Shown here piece after piece: positions 14,334-22,653 of a DNA stretch of 64,000 nt; the stretch's first letter is position 1, and each line of letters starts with the position of its first letter. The notes beneath the pieces are model-generated. The model was not told where the DNA came from. It made no database searches and saw only the letters and a list, made by a program, of their open reading frames with translations. The stretch lies in NCBI RefSeq assembly GCF_039534085.1, contig NZ_BAAAUT010000042.1, positions 1 through 64,000 on the forward strand, in the 5' to 3' direction. The DNA is from Planomonospora_B alba. Lineage in GTDB: Bacteria; Actinomycetota; Actinomycetes; Streptosporangiales; Streptosporangiaceae. The position numbers were made by a program, and so were the translations under genes.

Positions 14334-15956
14334 ATGCCCAAGATCCTGTCCTTCGAGGAGGACGCGCGCCGCGCTCTCGAGCGTGGGGTGAACGCCCTCG
14401 CGGACGCCGTCAAGGTGACCCTCGGCCCGCGGGGCCGCAACGTCGTCATCGACAAGAAGTTCGGCGCGCCGACCATCACCAACGACGGTGTCACCATCGC
14501 GCGTGAGATCGAGCTGGAGGGCGCCTACGAGAACCTCGGCGCCCAGCTGGCCAAGGAAGTCGCCACCAAGACCAACGACATCGCCGGTGACGGCACGACC
14601 ACCGCGACCGTCCTCGCCCAGGCGATGGTCCGCGAGGGTCTGCGCAACGTCGCCGCCGGCGCCCAGCCGCTCGCGCTCAAGCGCGGCATCGACCAGGCCG
14701 CCAAGGCGGTCAGCGACAAGCTGCTGGAGTCCGCCCGCCCGGTCGCGGACAAGAAGGAGATCGCGCACGTCGCGACGATCTCCGCGCAGGACGCCAGGAT
14801 CGGCGACCTGATCGCCGAGGCGTTCGACAAGGTGGGCAAGGACGGTGTCATCACCGTCGAGGAGTCCAACTCCATGGGCATGGAGCTGGAGTTCACCGAG
14901 GGTCTCCAGTTCGACAAGGGCTACCTGTCGCCCTACATGGTGACCGACCAGGAGCGGATGGAGGCGGTCCTGGAGGACCCCTACATCCTGATCCACCAGG
15001 CCAAGGTCTCCTCCGTGGCGGACTTCCTGCCGCTGCTGGAGAAGGTCGCCCAGACCAAGAAGCCGCTGCTGGTCATCGCCGAGGACGTCGAGGGCGAGGC
15101 CCTCGCGGTCCTGGTCACGAACAAGATCCGCGGCACCTTCACCTCCGTCGCCGTCAAGGCGCCGGGCTTCGGCGACCGCCGCAAGGCGATGCTGCAGGAC
15201 ATGGCCATCCTGACCGGCGGCCAGGTCGTCAGCGAGGAGGTCGGCCTCAAGCTGGAGCACGTCGGCCTCGAGGTGCTCGGCACGGCCCGCCGCGTCGTGA
15301 TCACCAAGGACACCACCACCATCGTGGACGGCGCCGGCGACGCGCAGGCGATCGCGGACCGCGTCAAGGAGATCAAGCTCGCCATCGAGCAGTCCGACTC
15401 CGACTGGGACCGCGAGAAGCTCCAGGAGCGCCTGGCCAAGCTCTCCGGCGGCGTGTGCGTGCTGCGGGTCGGCGCGGCCACCGAGGTGGAGCTCAAGGAG
15501 AAGAAGCACCGCCTCGAGGACGCGATCTCCGCGACCCGCGCCGCGATCGAGGAGGGCATCGTCTCCGGCGGCGGCTCCGCGCTCGTGCACGTCTCCAAGG
15601 CCCTGGACGACCTGAGCCTCACCGGTGACGAGGCGACCGGTGTCGCCGTGGTCCGCAAGGCGCTCGTCGAGCCGGCCCGCTGGATCGCCGAGAACGCCGG
15701 CCTGGAGGGCTACGTCGTGACCTCCAAGGTCACCGACCTGCCCGTCGGCCACGGCCTCAACGCCGCCACCGGCGAGTACGGCGACCTGATCGCCCAGGGT
15801 GTCATCGACCCGGTCAAGGTCACCCGCTCGGCCGTGCAGAACGCCGCCTCCATCGCCGGCATGCTGCTGACGACCGAGGCCCTCGTGGTGGACAAGCCCG
15901 AGGAGGAGGCCCCGGCCACCGGTGGTCACGGCCACGGCCACGGCCACGGTCACTGA
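14334..15956 (+). CDS. groEL1: Chaperonin GroEL1 (His-rich C-terminus)
   Basis: This 60-kDa chaperonin has 540 residues. The ATPase signature GDGTTTATVLAQAMV and the conserved DAxxATRAAIEEGIV segment are present. The C-terminus is GHGHGHGHGH instead of the Gly-Gly-Met repeat. In actinobacteria a histidine-rich tail marks the GroEL1 paralogue that lies next to groES, while GroEL2 is encoded elsewhere. It sits under the CIRCE-controlled promoter and ends in a 16-bp hairpin. Confidence 0.97.
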   Translation: MPKILSFEEDARRALERGVNALADAVKVTLGPRGRNVVIDKKFGAPTITNDGVTIAREIELEGAYENLGAQLAKEVATKTNDIAGDGTTTATVLAQAMVREGLRNVAAGAQPLALKRGIDQAAKAVSDKLLESARPVADKKEIAHVATISAQDARIGDLIAEAFDKVGKDGVITVEESNSMGMELEFTEGLQFDKGYLSPYMVTDQERMEAVLEDPYILIHQAKVSSVADFLPLLEKVAQTKKPLLVIAEDVEGEALAVLVTNKIRGTFTSVAVKAPGFGDRRKAMLQDMAILTGGQVVSEEVGLKLEHVGLEVLGTARRVVITKDTTTIVDGAGDAQAIADRVKEIKLAIEQSDSDWDREKLQERLAKLSGGVCVLRVGAATEVELKEKKHRLEDAISATRAAIEEGIVSGGGSALVHVSKALDDLSLTGDEATGVAVVRKALVEPARWIAENAGLEGYVVTSKVTDLPVGHGLNAATGEYGDLIAQGVIDPVKVTRSAVQNAASIAGMLLTTEALVVDKPEEEAPATGGHGHGHGHGH

Positions 15957-15974
15957 TCCCCGTCCGGATCTCCG

Positions 15975-16009
15975 GTACGGCCCGCACCCCGCCGGGGTGC
16001 GGGCCGTAC
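15975..16009 (+). terminator. groEL1 terminator
   Basis: GTACGGCCCGCACCCC (15975-15990) pairs perfectly with its complement (15994-16009) over a GCC loop, a 16-bp stem 18 nt after the stop. There is no U-tract. Confidence 0.88.
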
Positions 16010-16061
16010 GCGTTTCGCAGGAATGTGAAAGAGATCGCAAAGCACCTCGGTCGGTACGGGC

Positions 16062-16112
16062 CACCATCGATGGTGATTTATCACGAATAGAAGAACGCAT
16101 TCCGCAATTGCG
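16062..16112. promoter_or_regulatory. AT-richer region with two palindromes upstream of the ECF sigma gene
   Basis: CACCATCGATGGTG (16062-16075) is a perfect 14-bp palindrome. CGCAATTGCG (16103-16112) is a perfect 10-bp palindrome within ATTCCGCAATTGCGCGAAAT. Both lie in a roughly 300-bp stretch (about 16015-16330) of markedly lower GC. They are candidate operators for the sigma gene. Confidence 0.5.
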
Positions 16113-16243
16113 CGAAATATCTGACGGCCCGGGAAATCCCAGTGTCATCGTCCGATTACACTCCGCCGATCTCGCCTCAATGTGACCAATCCGTAGCCGT
16201 TTGCCATGACGACAGGTCGGATCAGTGCGGGCATCATGCCTAC

Positions 16244-16873
16244 GTGACCGAGGGATGCGTCGCCGACGCCAAAAGTGGGGTAAGGCTTGCGACGAGATCT
16301 GACGGGATCGTCCACAAGGACGATCTCAAGGATCTGACAAGCCTCGCCGTTCAGGGGGATCGCAGCGCGATCGAATCCTTGCTCGCGCAGTTGCGCCCGA
16401 TGGTGGTGCGCTATTGCCGCGCCCGCCTCGGGCGGTTTTCCGGCCAATATCACATTGCGGACGACGTGGCGCAGGAAGTGTGCATCGCGGTTCTGGCCGC
16501 CCTGCCCCGCTACCGGGACATGGGGCGCCCGTTCGCGTCGTTCGTCTTCGGCATCGCCTCCCACAAGGTGGCCGACGCGCTGCGCAGCTCCGTGCGCTCC
16601 GCCGTGCCCACCCAGGACCTGCCGGACGGGCCGGACGAGGGGCCGGGCCCGGAGGAGACCGTGGTGCGCTACGTCGAGGCCGAGCACGCGCGCCGGTTGC
16701 TCTCCCGGCTCCCCGACAACCAGCGTGAACTGCTGATGCTCCGGGTGGTGTCGGGACTGTCGGCGGAGGAGACCGGTAATGTACTCGGTATGTCACCAGG
16801 TGCGGTTCGCGTCGCCCAGCATCGGGCGCTCGCCAGGCTGCGGGCGCTGGCGGAGCTGGAGTCGATAGCTTGA
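16244..16873 (+). CDS. ECF-family RNA polymerase sigma factor, ShbA/SigD type
   Basis: This group IV sigma factor has region 2 (VRYCRARLGRF, HIADDVAQEVCIAVLAALPRYRD, FASFVFGIASHKVADALR) and region 4 (LLSRLPDNQRELLMLRVVSGLSAEETGNVLGMSPGAVRVAQHRALARLR). A gene of this type lies between groEL1 and guaB in Streptomyces (shbA) and corresponds to mycobacterial sigD; by synteny this is probably the same gene. GTG 16244 gives 209 residues and follows CATCAT by 6 nt. An upstream GTG at 16142 is possible, but the extra 34 codons are AT-ending and look non-coding. A truncated RsdA-like ORF overlaps its stop, as expected for a sigma/anti-sigma pair. Confidence 0.88.
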   Translation: MTEGCVADAKSGVRLATRSDGIVHKDDLKDLTSLAVQGDRSAIESLLAQLRPMVVRYCRARLGRFSGQYHIADDVAQEVCIAVLAALPRYRDMGRPFASFVFGIASHKVADALRSSVRSAVPTQDLPDGPDEGPGPEETVVRYVEAEHARRLLSRLPDNQRELLMLRVVSGLSAEETGNVLGMSPGAVRVAQHRALARLRALAELESIA

Positions 16874-17073
16874 CGGCGCTCCATCCACGGTGCCCGACGC
16901 GGCGGTGCGGGCCGGAGAAGGACCCGGCCGTGGCCGAGACCGACGCCGTGCTGCAGGCGCTCGCCCGGAGGGAGCCCGTCCCCGGGCCGGACCCCGCAGT
17001 CCGGCTGCTCGCGGCGCTGGTCGAGGACGTCGATCAGTGCCTGTCCTCGGTGTCGATCACACCGTCGGCGTAG
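16870..17073 (+). CDS. RsdA-like anti-sigma fragment (sigma-binding segment only)
   Basis: A 67-residue frame starts at TTG 16870, overlapping the sigma stop by 4 nt (TTGA); GTG 16930 is an alternative start. Its core VAETDAVLQALARREPVPG followed by DPAVRLLAALVEDVDQ resembles the short sigma-D-binding segment at the N-terminus of RsdA-type anti-sigma factors, whose genes normally follow sigD. The transmembrane helix and periplasmic part are absent, and the frame ends inside the 3' end of the convergent DUF5319 gene. Codon use is typical of the genome. It could be a minimal soluble anti-sigma or a decayed remnant. Confidence 0.45.
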   Translation: MTALHPRCPTRRCGPEKDPAVAETDAVLQALARREPVPGPDPAVRLLAALVEDVDQCLSSVSITPSA

Positions 17074-17411
17074 CCCTGCGCGTAGTCCCAGCTCACGTAG
17101 TCCGTGGGGTTGGGCTGGTAGGCGGGCTCGTGGACCTGGGGCCTGCCGTTCTCGATCATCTGCCGGAGGTTGCCCCGGAGCAGCTCCCAGTTGAAATAGT
17201 GCTGCTCGCCGCACTCCGGGCAGTCGAGGACCAGGCCGAAGACCCCCTGCGGCTCCAGCAGGGAACGGAAGACCTCCACGTCGGCGAGGTCGGTGACGGC
17301 CTCGTCGCGCTCGGCCTGCGTCAGAGGCTCGGGGTCGTCGACACCGCCCAGCGCCGCCGCCGGGTCGTCGGGGTCGTCCGCGAACGGATCGCGGGGGACG
17401 TCTTCCAGCAC
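17034..17411 (-). CDS. DUF5319 family protein
   Basis: This is a small acidic protein found only in actinobacteria, of unknown function. The 125 residues begin MLEDVPRDPFADDPDDPAAAL and contain a CPEC pair (Cys64, Cys67) followed by GEQHYFNWELLRGNLRQM and the end VSWDYAQGYADGVID. The pair could bind a metal with a nearby His (inference). GTG 17411 has TAAAGT 6 nt upstream and no ribosome-binding site, so it is probably leaderless. Its 3' end overlaps the RsdA-like ORF by 40 bp. Its position beside the sigma gene and guaB is conserved in actinomycetes. Confidence 0.9.
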   Translation of the reverse strand: MLEDVPRDPFADDPDDPAAALGGVDDPEPLTQAERDEAVTDLADVEVFRSLLEPQGVFGLVLDCPECGEQHYFNWELLRGNLRQMIENGRPQVHEPAYQPNPTDYVSWDYAQGYADGVIDTEDRH

Positions 17412-17417
17412 GATTCC

Positions 17418-17423
17418 ACTTTA
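17418..17423 (-). promoter_or_regulatory. -10 element of the DUF5319 gene (leaderless type)
   Basis: TAAAGT on the minus strand, 6 nt before GTG 17411, in an otherwise GC-rich spacer. Confidence 0.6.
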
Positions 17424-17460
17424 TGGCCTCGCCCCGGGGATCAGGGGGCGAACCCGGGCG

Positions 17461-18462
17461 TTACGCGAGCCAGCCCCGGCGTGCGGCCTCCACGCCCGCC
17501 TGGAACCGGGAGTGCGTGCCCAGCGCGGCCATCGCGTCGGCGAAGCGGGCGCGGACCGTCCGGACCGAGACGCCGAGCTGCCGCGCGATCGCCTCGTCGG
17601 ACACGCCCTGGGCGGCCAGCCGGAGCACCTGGACCACGCCGTCGCCCGCGCGCGCCCACGGCAGCGGGGTGGCGCGCGCCCACAGCTCCTCGAACAGCGC
17701 GCGCAGCGCCTCCACCACGACGCAGGCGCGGACCAGCGTGAAGCGGTAGGCGCTCTCCGCCAGGGTCCCGCCCCACTGCGCGGGCAGGCCCGCGACCTCG
17801 CTCCCGGCGACGAGGAACCAGCTCGGCACGGACGGGACGGTGCGGACCCGCGCCCCGGCGCGCTCGAACCGGACGAGCTTGTCCCGCAGGCCGGGCATCT
17901 GGAGCAGGTCCACCGGGATGAGGGCCCGGCAGGAGAGCAGGCCGCGGCGCTGGGCCGCGATCCACGGGTCGGCGTAGCGCTCGGTGAAGTCGCTCATCGT
18001 CCGCTGGTCAGGGACGGCGGTGAGCAGGCCCAGCGGCGGCGCCTGGACCGCCATGCCGATCACGCTCTCGTAGAGCTCGTCGGCCCCGCCGACCAGCTCG
18101 ACCGGGAACCGGCCGGTCTGGTGGTCGCGGCCGGCGTCGTACTGGTGGATGAGGTGGCGGATCGAGCCGAGGACCCGGTCGATCCGCCGGCTCTCCTCGG
18201 CGAGGCGGTCCAGCCGGTCGGCGATCAGGTGACCGAGCGCGGCGGCCGGGTGCCGGGCGAGGTACTCACCGGCCTGCTCGTCGACCACCCCCATCCGGAC
18301 CAGGGCCGCCAGCTCGCGGGCGAGCAGCTCGGGCGAGTCGCCGGTGGCCTCGGCCAGCTTGGCGCAGGTGGCCCGGTGCAGCCGGAGCACCGCGGTGTAG
18401 AGCGAGGTCTGGGCCGGAGTCAGACCCAGGGCGGCGAGCGGCTCGGAGGTGTCGGCAGGCAT
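17461..18462 (-). CDS. Helix-turn-helix regulator: TrmB-like N-terminus, LuxR-type C-terminus
   Basis: This is a 333-residue DNA-binding protein. Residues about 8-85 form a TrmB-like winged helix (GLTPAQTSLYTAVLRLHRATCAKLAEATG). A central sensor-like region (100-260) has no recognisable ligand motif. The C-terminus is a LuxR/GerE-type helix-turn-helix (VLRLAAQGVSDEAIARQLGVSVRTVRARFADAM). Such two-HTH regulators are abundant in Streptosporangiales; their ligands are mostly unknown. ATG 18462 has GGGAG 9 nt upstream and a TATCCT -10 box at 18499-18504. A 24-bp dyad lies about 125 bp upstream. Confidence 0.85.
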   Translation of the reverse strand: MPADTSEPLAALGLTPAQTSLYTAVLRLHRATCAKLAEATGDSPELLARELAALVRMGVVDEQAGEYLARHPAAALGHLIADRLDRLAEESRRIDRVLGSIRHLIHQYDAGRDHQTGRFPVELVGGADELYESVIGMAVQAPPLGLLTAVPDQRTMSDFTERYADPWIAAQRRGLLSCRALIPVDLLQMPGLRDKLVRFERAGARVRTVPSVPSWFLVAGSEVAGLPAQWGGTLAESAYRFTLVRACVVVEALRALFEELWARATPLPWARAGDGVVQVLRLAAQGVSDEAIARQLGVSVRTVRARFADAMAALGTHSRFQAGVEAARRGWLA

Positions 18463-18498
18463 CGACGGGGGCTCCCGGGACGGGCAGGACGTGACGCG

Positions 18499-18504
18499 AG
18501 GATA
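18499..18504 (-). promoter_or_regulatory. -10 element of the TrmB/LuxR-type regulator gene
   Basis: TATCCT on the minus strand, with GGACAG 16 nt upstream as a weak -35. A leader of about 30 nt includes the GGGAG ribosome-binding site. Confidence 0.45.
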
Positions 18505-18587
18505 GCCCGCCGGCCCGCTCCTGTCCGGGGCTTGGCGCGACCGGTGGTCCGGCGCCCGGTACGGCAGGGGCGGCGGTCGCGGGACGG

Positions 18588-18611
18588 GCTGCAACTTCGT
18601 GCAGTTGCAGC
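18588..18611. promoter_or_regulatory. 24-bp dyad upstream of the TrmB/LuxR-type regulator
   Basis: GCTGCAACT (18588-18596) and AGTTGCAGC (18603-18611) are perfect 9-bp arms around TCGTGC. This is a candidate binding site for the adjacent regulator. Confidence 0.55.
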
Positions 18612-18742
18612 TTCGACCATTGCGCGTCGCCGAGCGTGAGGACACCATGACAGGGCGTCGGTATCTCGATACGAGAAGCGTCGCCGCCCGGACGCGGAGG
18701 GGGGTCCGGCGGCATCGGGCGCCTCGTGGTGTTGCCGGTGAC

Positions 18743-18778
18743 GGGAGGCCGAGCGGGTCACCGACCGCTCGGCCTCCC
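18743..18778. terminator. Orphan strong hairpin between the regulator and guaB
   Basis: GGGAGGCCGAGCGG (18743-18756) pairs perfectly with CCGCTCGGCCTCCC (18765-18778), loop 8 nt. The neighbouring genes are divergent, so neither should need a terminator here. The rest of the 18463-18994 gap holds a TAAACT -10-like box (18929-18934) and the guaB ribosome-binding site, but no supported gene. Confidence 0.65.
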
Positions 18779-18994
18779 GGGGACCCGCCGCCCGTCCGCC
18801 GCTTCTCCGGGTCCGCCCGGACCCTGCGGCGCCCGGCGTGCCCCCGCCCGGAGGCCGCCCGGACCGCGCCGGGTGCTCCGCCGCCTCCGGCGGAACCCCT
18901 GCCGTCCGCCGCGGGCGGGCCCAGACCCTAAACTGTGCGGGGGGCTGGCGCCTTTCCCCACCCAGAGCGCGCCGTGGCAGGAGGTTGCACGACA

Positions 18995-20476
18995 ATGGCC
19001 AAGTTCACCGAGCCGGGGCTGACGTTCGACGACGTGCTCCTCGTTCCGGCCTACTCCGATCTGCAGCCCGGTGAGGCCGACACGACCACGCGTCTCTCGC
19101 GCGGGATCACCCTGCGCATCCCGCTCGTCTCGGCGGCGATGGACACGGTCACCGAGGCGCGGATGGCGGTCGCCATGGCCCGCCAGGGCGGCATCGGCAT
19201 CCTGCACCGCAACCTCTCCGTCGAGGAGCAGGCCGAGCAGGTCGACCTGGTCAAGCGCTCCGAGGCGGGGATGGTCACCAACCCGATCACCTGCTCGCCG
19301 GACGACACCCTGGCCGACGTCGAGCGCCTGTGCGCGACCTACCGGATCTCCGGCGTCCCGGTGACGGACGCCGACGGCGTGCTGGTCGGCATCGTCACCA
19401 ACCGCGACATGCGCTTCGAGACCGACCAGCGCCGCCCCGTGCGCGAGGTCATGACGCCGATGCCGCTGGTCACCGCGCCGGTGGGGGTCTCCAAGGACGA
19501 GGCGTTCGCGCTGCTGCGGAAGAACAAGATCGAGAAGCTCCCGCTGGTCGACGCCGCCGGGCGGCTGCACGGCCTGATCACCGTCAAGGACTTCACCAAG
19601 AGCGAGCAGTACCCGCTCGCCACCAAGGACGCCGACGGCCGGCTCGTCGTGGGGGCGGCCATCGGCGTCGGCGGGGACGCCGAGCAGCGGGCGGCGGCCC
19701 TGATCGAGGCCGGAGTCGACGTGATCGTCGTGGACGTGGCGCACGGCCACTCCAAGGGCCTCGCCGACATGATCGCCAAGGTCAAGGCCAACAGCCGGAT
19801 CGAGGTGATCGGCGGGAACATCGCCACCCGGGCGGGTGCGCAGATGCTGGTCGACGCGGGCGCCGACGCGGTCAAGGTCGGTGTCGGCCCCGGCTCCATC
19901 TGCACCACCCGCGTGGTCGCCGGCGTCGGTGCCCCGCAGGTGACGGCCATCCACGAGGCCTCGCTGGCGTGCGGCCCCGCCGGGGTCCCGGTGATCGGCG
20001 ACGGCGGTCTGCAGTACTCCGGCGACATCGTCAAGGCGATCGCGGCCGGGGCCGACACGGTGATGCTGGGCTCGCTGCTGGCCGGCTGCGAGGAGTCGCC
20101 GGGCGAGCTGATCTTCATCAACGGCAAGCAGTTCAAGTCCTACCGGGGCATGGGCTCGCTCGGCGCGGTCCGCAACCGCGAGCGCGGCGGCGCCTCCTTC
20201 AGCAAGGACCGCTACGCCCAGGCCGACGTCGGCGGCGAGGACAAGTACATCCCCGAGGGCATCGAGGGCCAGGTGCCCTACCGCGGTCCGGTGGCCGCGG
20301 TGGCCCACCAGCTCGTCGGCGGCCTGCGCCAGGGCATGTGGTACTCCGGATGCCGCACGGTGGAGGAGATGCACGCCAAGTGCGAGCTCATGCCGATCAC
20401 GGCCGCGGGCCTGAAGGAGAGCCACCCGCACGACATCCAGATGACGGTCGAGGCGCCGAACTACCACCGCCGCTGA
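18995..20476 (+). CDS. guaB: IMP dehydrogenase
   Basis: GuaB catalyses the NAD-dependent oxidation of IMP to XMP, the committed step to GMP. The 493-residue product has a TIM barrel interrupted by two CBS domains at about residues 95-210 (ITCSPDDTLADVERL, PLVTAPVGVSKDEAF). Catalytic Cys303 is in GPGSICTTR, and the flap contains KYIPEGIEGQVPYRGPV. ATG 18995 follows AGGAGG by 10 nt. guaB3 follows after a hairpin, and guaA lies about 27 kb downstream. Confidence 0.97.
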   Translation: MAKFTEPGLTFDDVLLVPAYSDLQPGEADTTTRLSRGITLRIPLVSAAMDTVTEARMAVAMARQGGIGILHRNLSVEEQAEQVDLVKRSEAGMVTNPITCSPDDTLADVERLCATYRISGVPVTDADGVLVGIVTNRDMRFETDQRRPVREVMTPMPLVTAPVGVSKDEAFALLRKNKIEKLPLVDAAGRLHGLITVKDFTKSEQYPLATKDADGRLVVGAAIGVGGDAEQRAAALIEAGVDVIVVDVAHGHSKGLADMIAKVKANSRIEVIGGNIATRAGAQMLVDAGADAVKVGVGPGSICTTRVVAGVGAPQVTAIHEASLACGPAGVPVIGDGGLQYSGDIVKAIAAGADTVMLGSLLAGCEESPGELIFINGKQFKSYRGMGSLGAVRNRERGGASFSKDRYAQADVGGEDKYIPEGIEGQVPYRGPVAAVAHQLVGGLRQGMWYSGCRTVEEMHAKCELMPITAAGLKESHPHDIQMTVEAPNYHRR

Positions 20477-20508
20477 CACCGGGCCGTGCGGACCGGTCGG
20501 ACACACAG

Positions 20509-20540
20509 GTACGGCCCGCGCCACCAGGCGTGGGCCGTAC
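20509..20540 (+). terminator. guaB terminator hairpin
   Basis: GTACGGCCCGCGCC (20509-20522) pairs with GGCGTGGGCCGTAC (20527-20540), a 14-bp stem with one G-U pair and a 4-nt loop. It shares the GTACGGCCCG foot of the groEL1 hairpin. Confidence 0.75.
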
Positions 20541-20567
20541 GCGCGTGAGATGGGAAAGACATAGCAC

Positions 20568-21686
20568 ATGACTCAGGTGGAGATCGGCCGCGGCAAGAAC
20601 GGACGCCGTGCCTACGCGCTGGACGAGATCGGCATCGTCCCCTCCCGGCGGACCCGCGACCCCGAGGAGGTCTCGATCTCCTGGCAGATCGACGCCTACC
20701 GGTTCGACCTGCCGCTCGTGGTGAGCCCCATGGACAGCGTGGTCTCGCCGAGGACCGCGATCGAGGTCGGCCGGCTCGGCGGTCTGGCGGTGCTGGACCT
20801 GGAGGGCCTGTGGACTCGCTACGAGGACCCGGAGCCGCTGCTGGAGGAGGTGGCCTCGCTCCACGGCGAGGCGGCCACCAGGCGCCTGCAGCAGATCTAC
20901 GCCGAGCCGATCAAGGAGGAGCTGATCGGCCGCCGGATCGAGGAGATCCGCGAGGCGGGGGTCACCACGGCGGTCCGGCTCTCCCCGCAGCGCACGGTCC
21001 AGCACCACAAGGCCGTCATCGACGCGGGTGTGGACATCTTCGTGATCCGCGGCACCACGGTCTCGGCCGAGCACGTCTCGGGCCGGGCCGAGCCGCTCAA
21101 CCTCAAGCAGTTCATCTACGAGCTGGACGTCCCGGTGATCGTCGGCGGTTGCGCCACCTACACCGCGGCGCTGCACCTGATGCGGACCGGCGCGGCGGGC
21201 GTGCTCGTCGGCTTCGGCGGCGGGGCCTCGCACACCACCCGCACGGTGCTGGGCGTGGCGGTGCCGATGGCCACCGCGATCTCCGACGTGGCGGCGGCGC
21301 GCCGCGACTACATGGACGAGTCCGGCGGCCGGTACGTGCACGTCATCGCGGACGGCGGCATGGGCACCTCCGGTGACATCGCCAAGGCCATCGCCTGCGG
21401 GGCCGACGCGGTCATGGTCGGCTCGCCGCTGGCCCGCGCGGCCGAGGCGCCCGGCCGGGGCTTCCACTGGGGCTCGGAGGCCCAGCACCCCGAGCTGCCG
21501 CGCGGCAAGCGGGTCCACTTCGGCACGATCGGCACGCTGGAGCAGATCCTGCACGGCCCGTCCTCGGTGGCCGACGGCTCGATGAACCTCATGGGTGCGC
21601 TCAAGCGCACGATGGCCACGGCGGGCTACTCCGACCTGAAGGAGTTCCAGCGGGTCGAGGTGGTCGTCGCCCCGCAGCAGTCCTGA
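20568..21686 (+). CDS. guaB3: GuaB3 family IMP dehydrogenase-related protein
   Basis: This 372-residue paralogue of IMP dehydrogenase lacks the CBS insert and is found with guaB in actinobacteria. It begins VEIGRGKNGRRAYALDEIGIVPS, keeps SPMDSVVSPRT and the phosphate-binding GGMGTSGDIAKAIACGADAVMVGSPLARA, but lacks the GSICTTR catalytic-Cys loop of GuaB. It is therefore unlikely to be a second IMP dehydrogenase; GuaB3 members have been linked to GMP reductase-like activity. ATG 20568 lies 28 nt after the guaB hairpin. Confidence 0.93.
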   Translation: MTQVEIGRGKNGRRAYALDEIGIVPSRRTRDPEEVSISWQIDAYRFDLPLVVSPMDSVVSPRTAIEVGRLGGLAVLDLEGLWTRYEDPEPLLEEVASLHGEAATRRLQQIYAEPIKEELIGRRIEEIREAGVTTAVRLSPQRTVQHHKAVIDAGVDIFVIRGTTVSAEHVSGRAEPLNLKQFIYELDVPVIVGGCATYTAALHLMRTGAAGVLVGFGGGASHTTRTVLGVAVPMATAISDVAAARRDYMDESGGRYVHVIADGGMGTSGDIAKAIACGADAVMVGSPLARAAEAPGRGFHWGSEAQHPELPRGKRVHFGTIGTLEQILHGPSSVADGSMNLMGALKRTMATAGYSDLKEFQRVEVVVAPQQS

Positions 21687-21696
21687 TCCGGTGAAC

Positions 21697-21723
21697 CCGG
21701 CCCCCGCCCGGTGCGGGGGCCGG
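21697..21723. terminator. Bidirectional terminator, guaB3 / aldolase
   Basis: CCGGCCCCCGC (21697-21707) and GCGGGGGCCGG (21713-21723) form a perfect 11-bp stem with a 5-nt loop in the 43-bp gap between convergent genes. Confidence 0.8.
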
Positions 21724-21729
21724 CGCGCA

Positions 21730-22554
21730 TCAGCCCCGGAGCACGCCGAGCAGGTGGGCGACCTCGGCGGCGACGGCGGCCCGGCCCTCCTTCACGTACA
21801 CGCGGGGATCGACGACCTTCTCGTCGGCGGCCAGCCGGTCGCGGATCGCCCGGGTGAACGCCCTGTTCAGGTGCGTGGCGATGTTGATCTTCTTCATGCC
21901 GTGCCGTACGGCGGCGCGCAGGGTCTCGTCGGGCACGCCGGAGGAGCCGTGCAGCACGAGCGGCACCGGGACGGCCCGGCGCAGCTCGGCGATCAGGGCG
22001 AGGTCGAGGACGGCGTCGCGCGTCGTCATGGCGTGCGAGCTGCCGACGGCGACGGCCAGGGCGTCGACACCGGTGCGGGCCACGTAGCCGGCGGCCTCGT
22101 GCGGCCTGGTCCGCGCCCCGGGCGCGTGCACGCCGTCCTTGCCGCCGATCTCGCCGAGCTCGGCCTCCACCCACACCCCCCGGTCGTGGCACCAGGCGGC
22201 CACCTCGGCGGTGAGCGCGGCGTTCTCCTCGTCGGGCAGCGCCGAGGCGTCGAACATGACCGACCCGATGCCCAGCTCCACGGCCTCCTCGACGAGCGCG
22301 CGGTCGCAGGCGTGGTCGAGGTGGACGGCCACCTCCACCGAGGAGGCCCGGGCGAGGGCGAGCGCGGCGGCGGCGATCGGAGCGAGGGCGCCGTGGTAGC
22401 GCACGCAGTTCTCGCTGATCTGCAGCACGACGGGGGCGCCGGCGGCCTCCGCCCCGGCGACGATCGCCTCGGCGTGTTCGAGCTGGACGACGTTGAAGGC
22501 GCCGACGCCCGCGGGGGCGTCGCGGACGATGTCGCCGATTCCGACGAGGGGCAT
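21730..22554 (-). CDS. Class II fructose/tagatose-bisphosphate aldolase family protein
   Basis: This zinc-dependent aldolase probably cleaves tagatose-1,6-bisphosphate (or a related ketose bisphosphate) to DHAP and glyceraldehyde-3-phosphate. The 274 residues include GAFNVVQLEHAEAIVAGAE, HLDHACD (Asp80 catalytic, His81 zinc ligand), VGSSHAMTT and VLHGSSGVPDE. The length and motifs match the GatY/KbaY group better than glycolytic Fba. ATG 22554 has AAAGG about 8 nt upstream. It is the last gene of a minus-strand operon with a PfkB kinase, a GlcNAc/GalNAc-6-P deacetylase and a SIS protein. Confidence 0.9.
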   Translation of the reverse strand: MPLVGIGDIVRDAPAGVGAFNVVQLEHAEAIVAGAEAAGAPVVLQISENCVRYHGALAPIAAAALALARASSVEVAVHLDHACDRALVEEAVELGIGSVMFDASALPDEENAALTAEVAAWCHDRGVWVEAELGEIGGKDGVHAPGARTRPHEAAGYVARTGVDALAVAVGSSHAMTTRDAVLDLALIAELRRAVPVPLVLHGSSGVPDETLRAAVRHGMKKINIATHLNRAFTRAIRDRLAADEKVVDPRVYVKEGRAAVAAEVAHLLGVLRG

Positions 22555-22653
22555 GACGGGGCCTTTCACGGGGTGAACGGGTGCGTGCGCGGTGGCTCCG
22601 GACGGGCCGGGGAGCCCGCGCGGGTGCGGCTCCGCCGGGGAGCGGGCCGGGAT

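Noticed and set aside
16142..16243. Upstream extension of the sigma factor to GTG 16142
   Set aside because: The 34 extra codons have 13 A/T third positions and no ribosome-binding site or family similarity; kept only as an alternative start.
18647..18931. 95-codon plus-strand frame with a weak GAGG before ATG
   Set aside because: It runs through the orphan hairpin, is Arg/Pro-rich and has no recognisable motif; likely non-coding.
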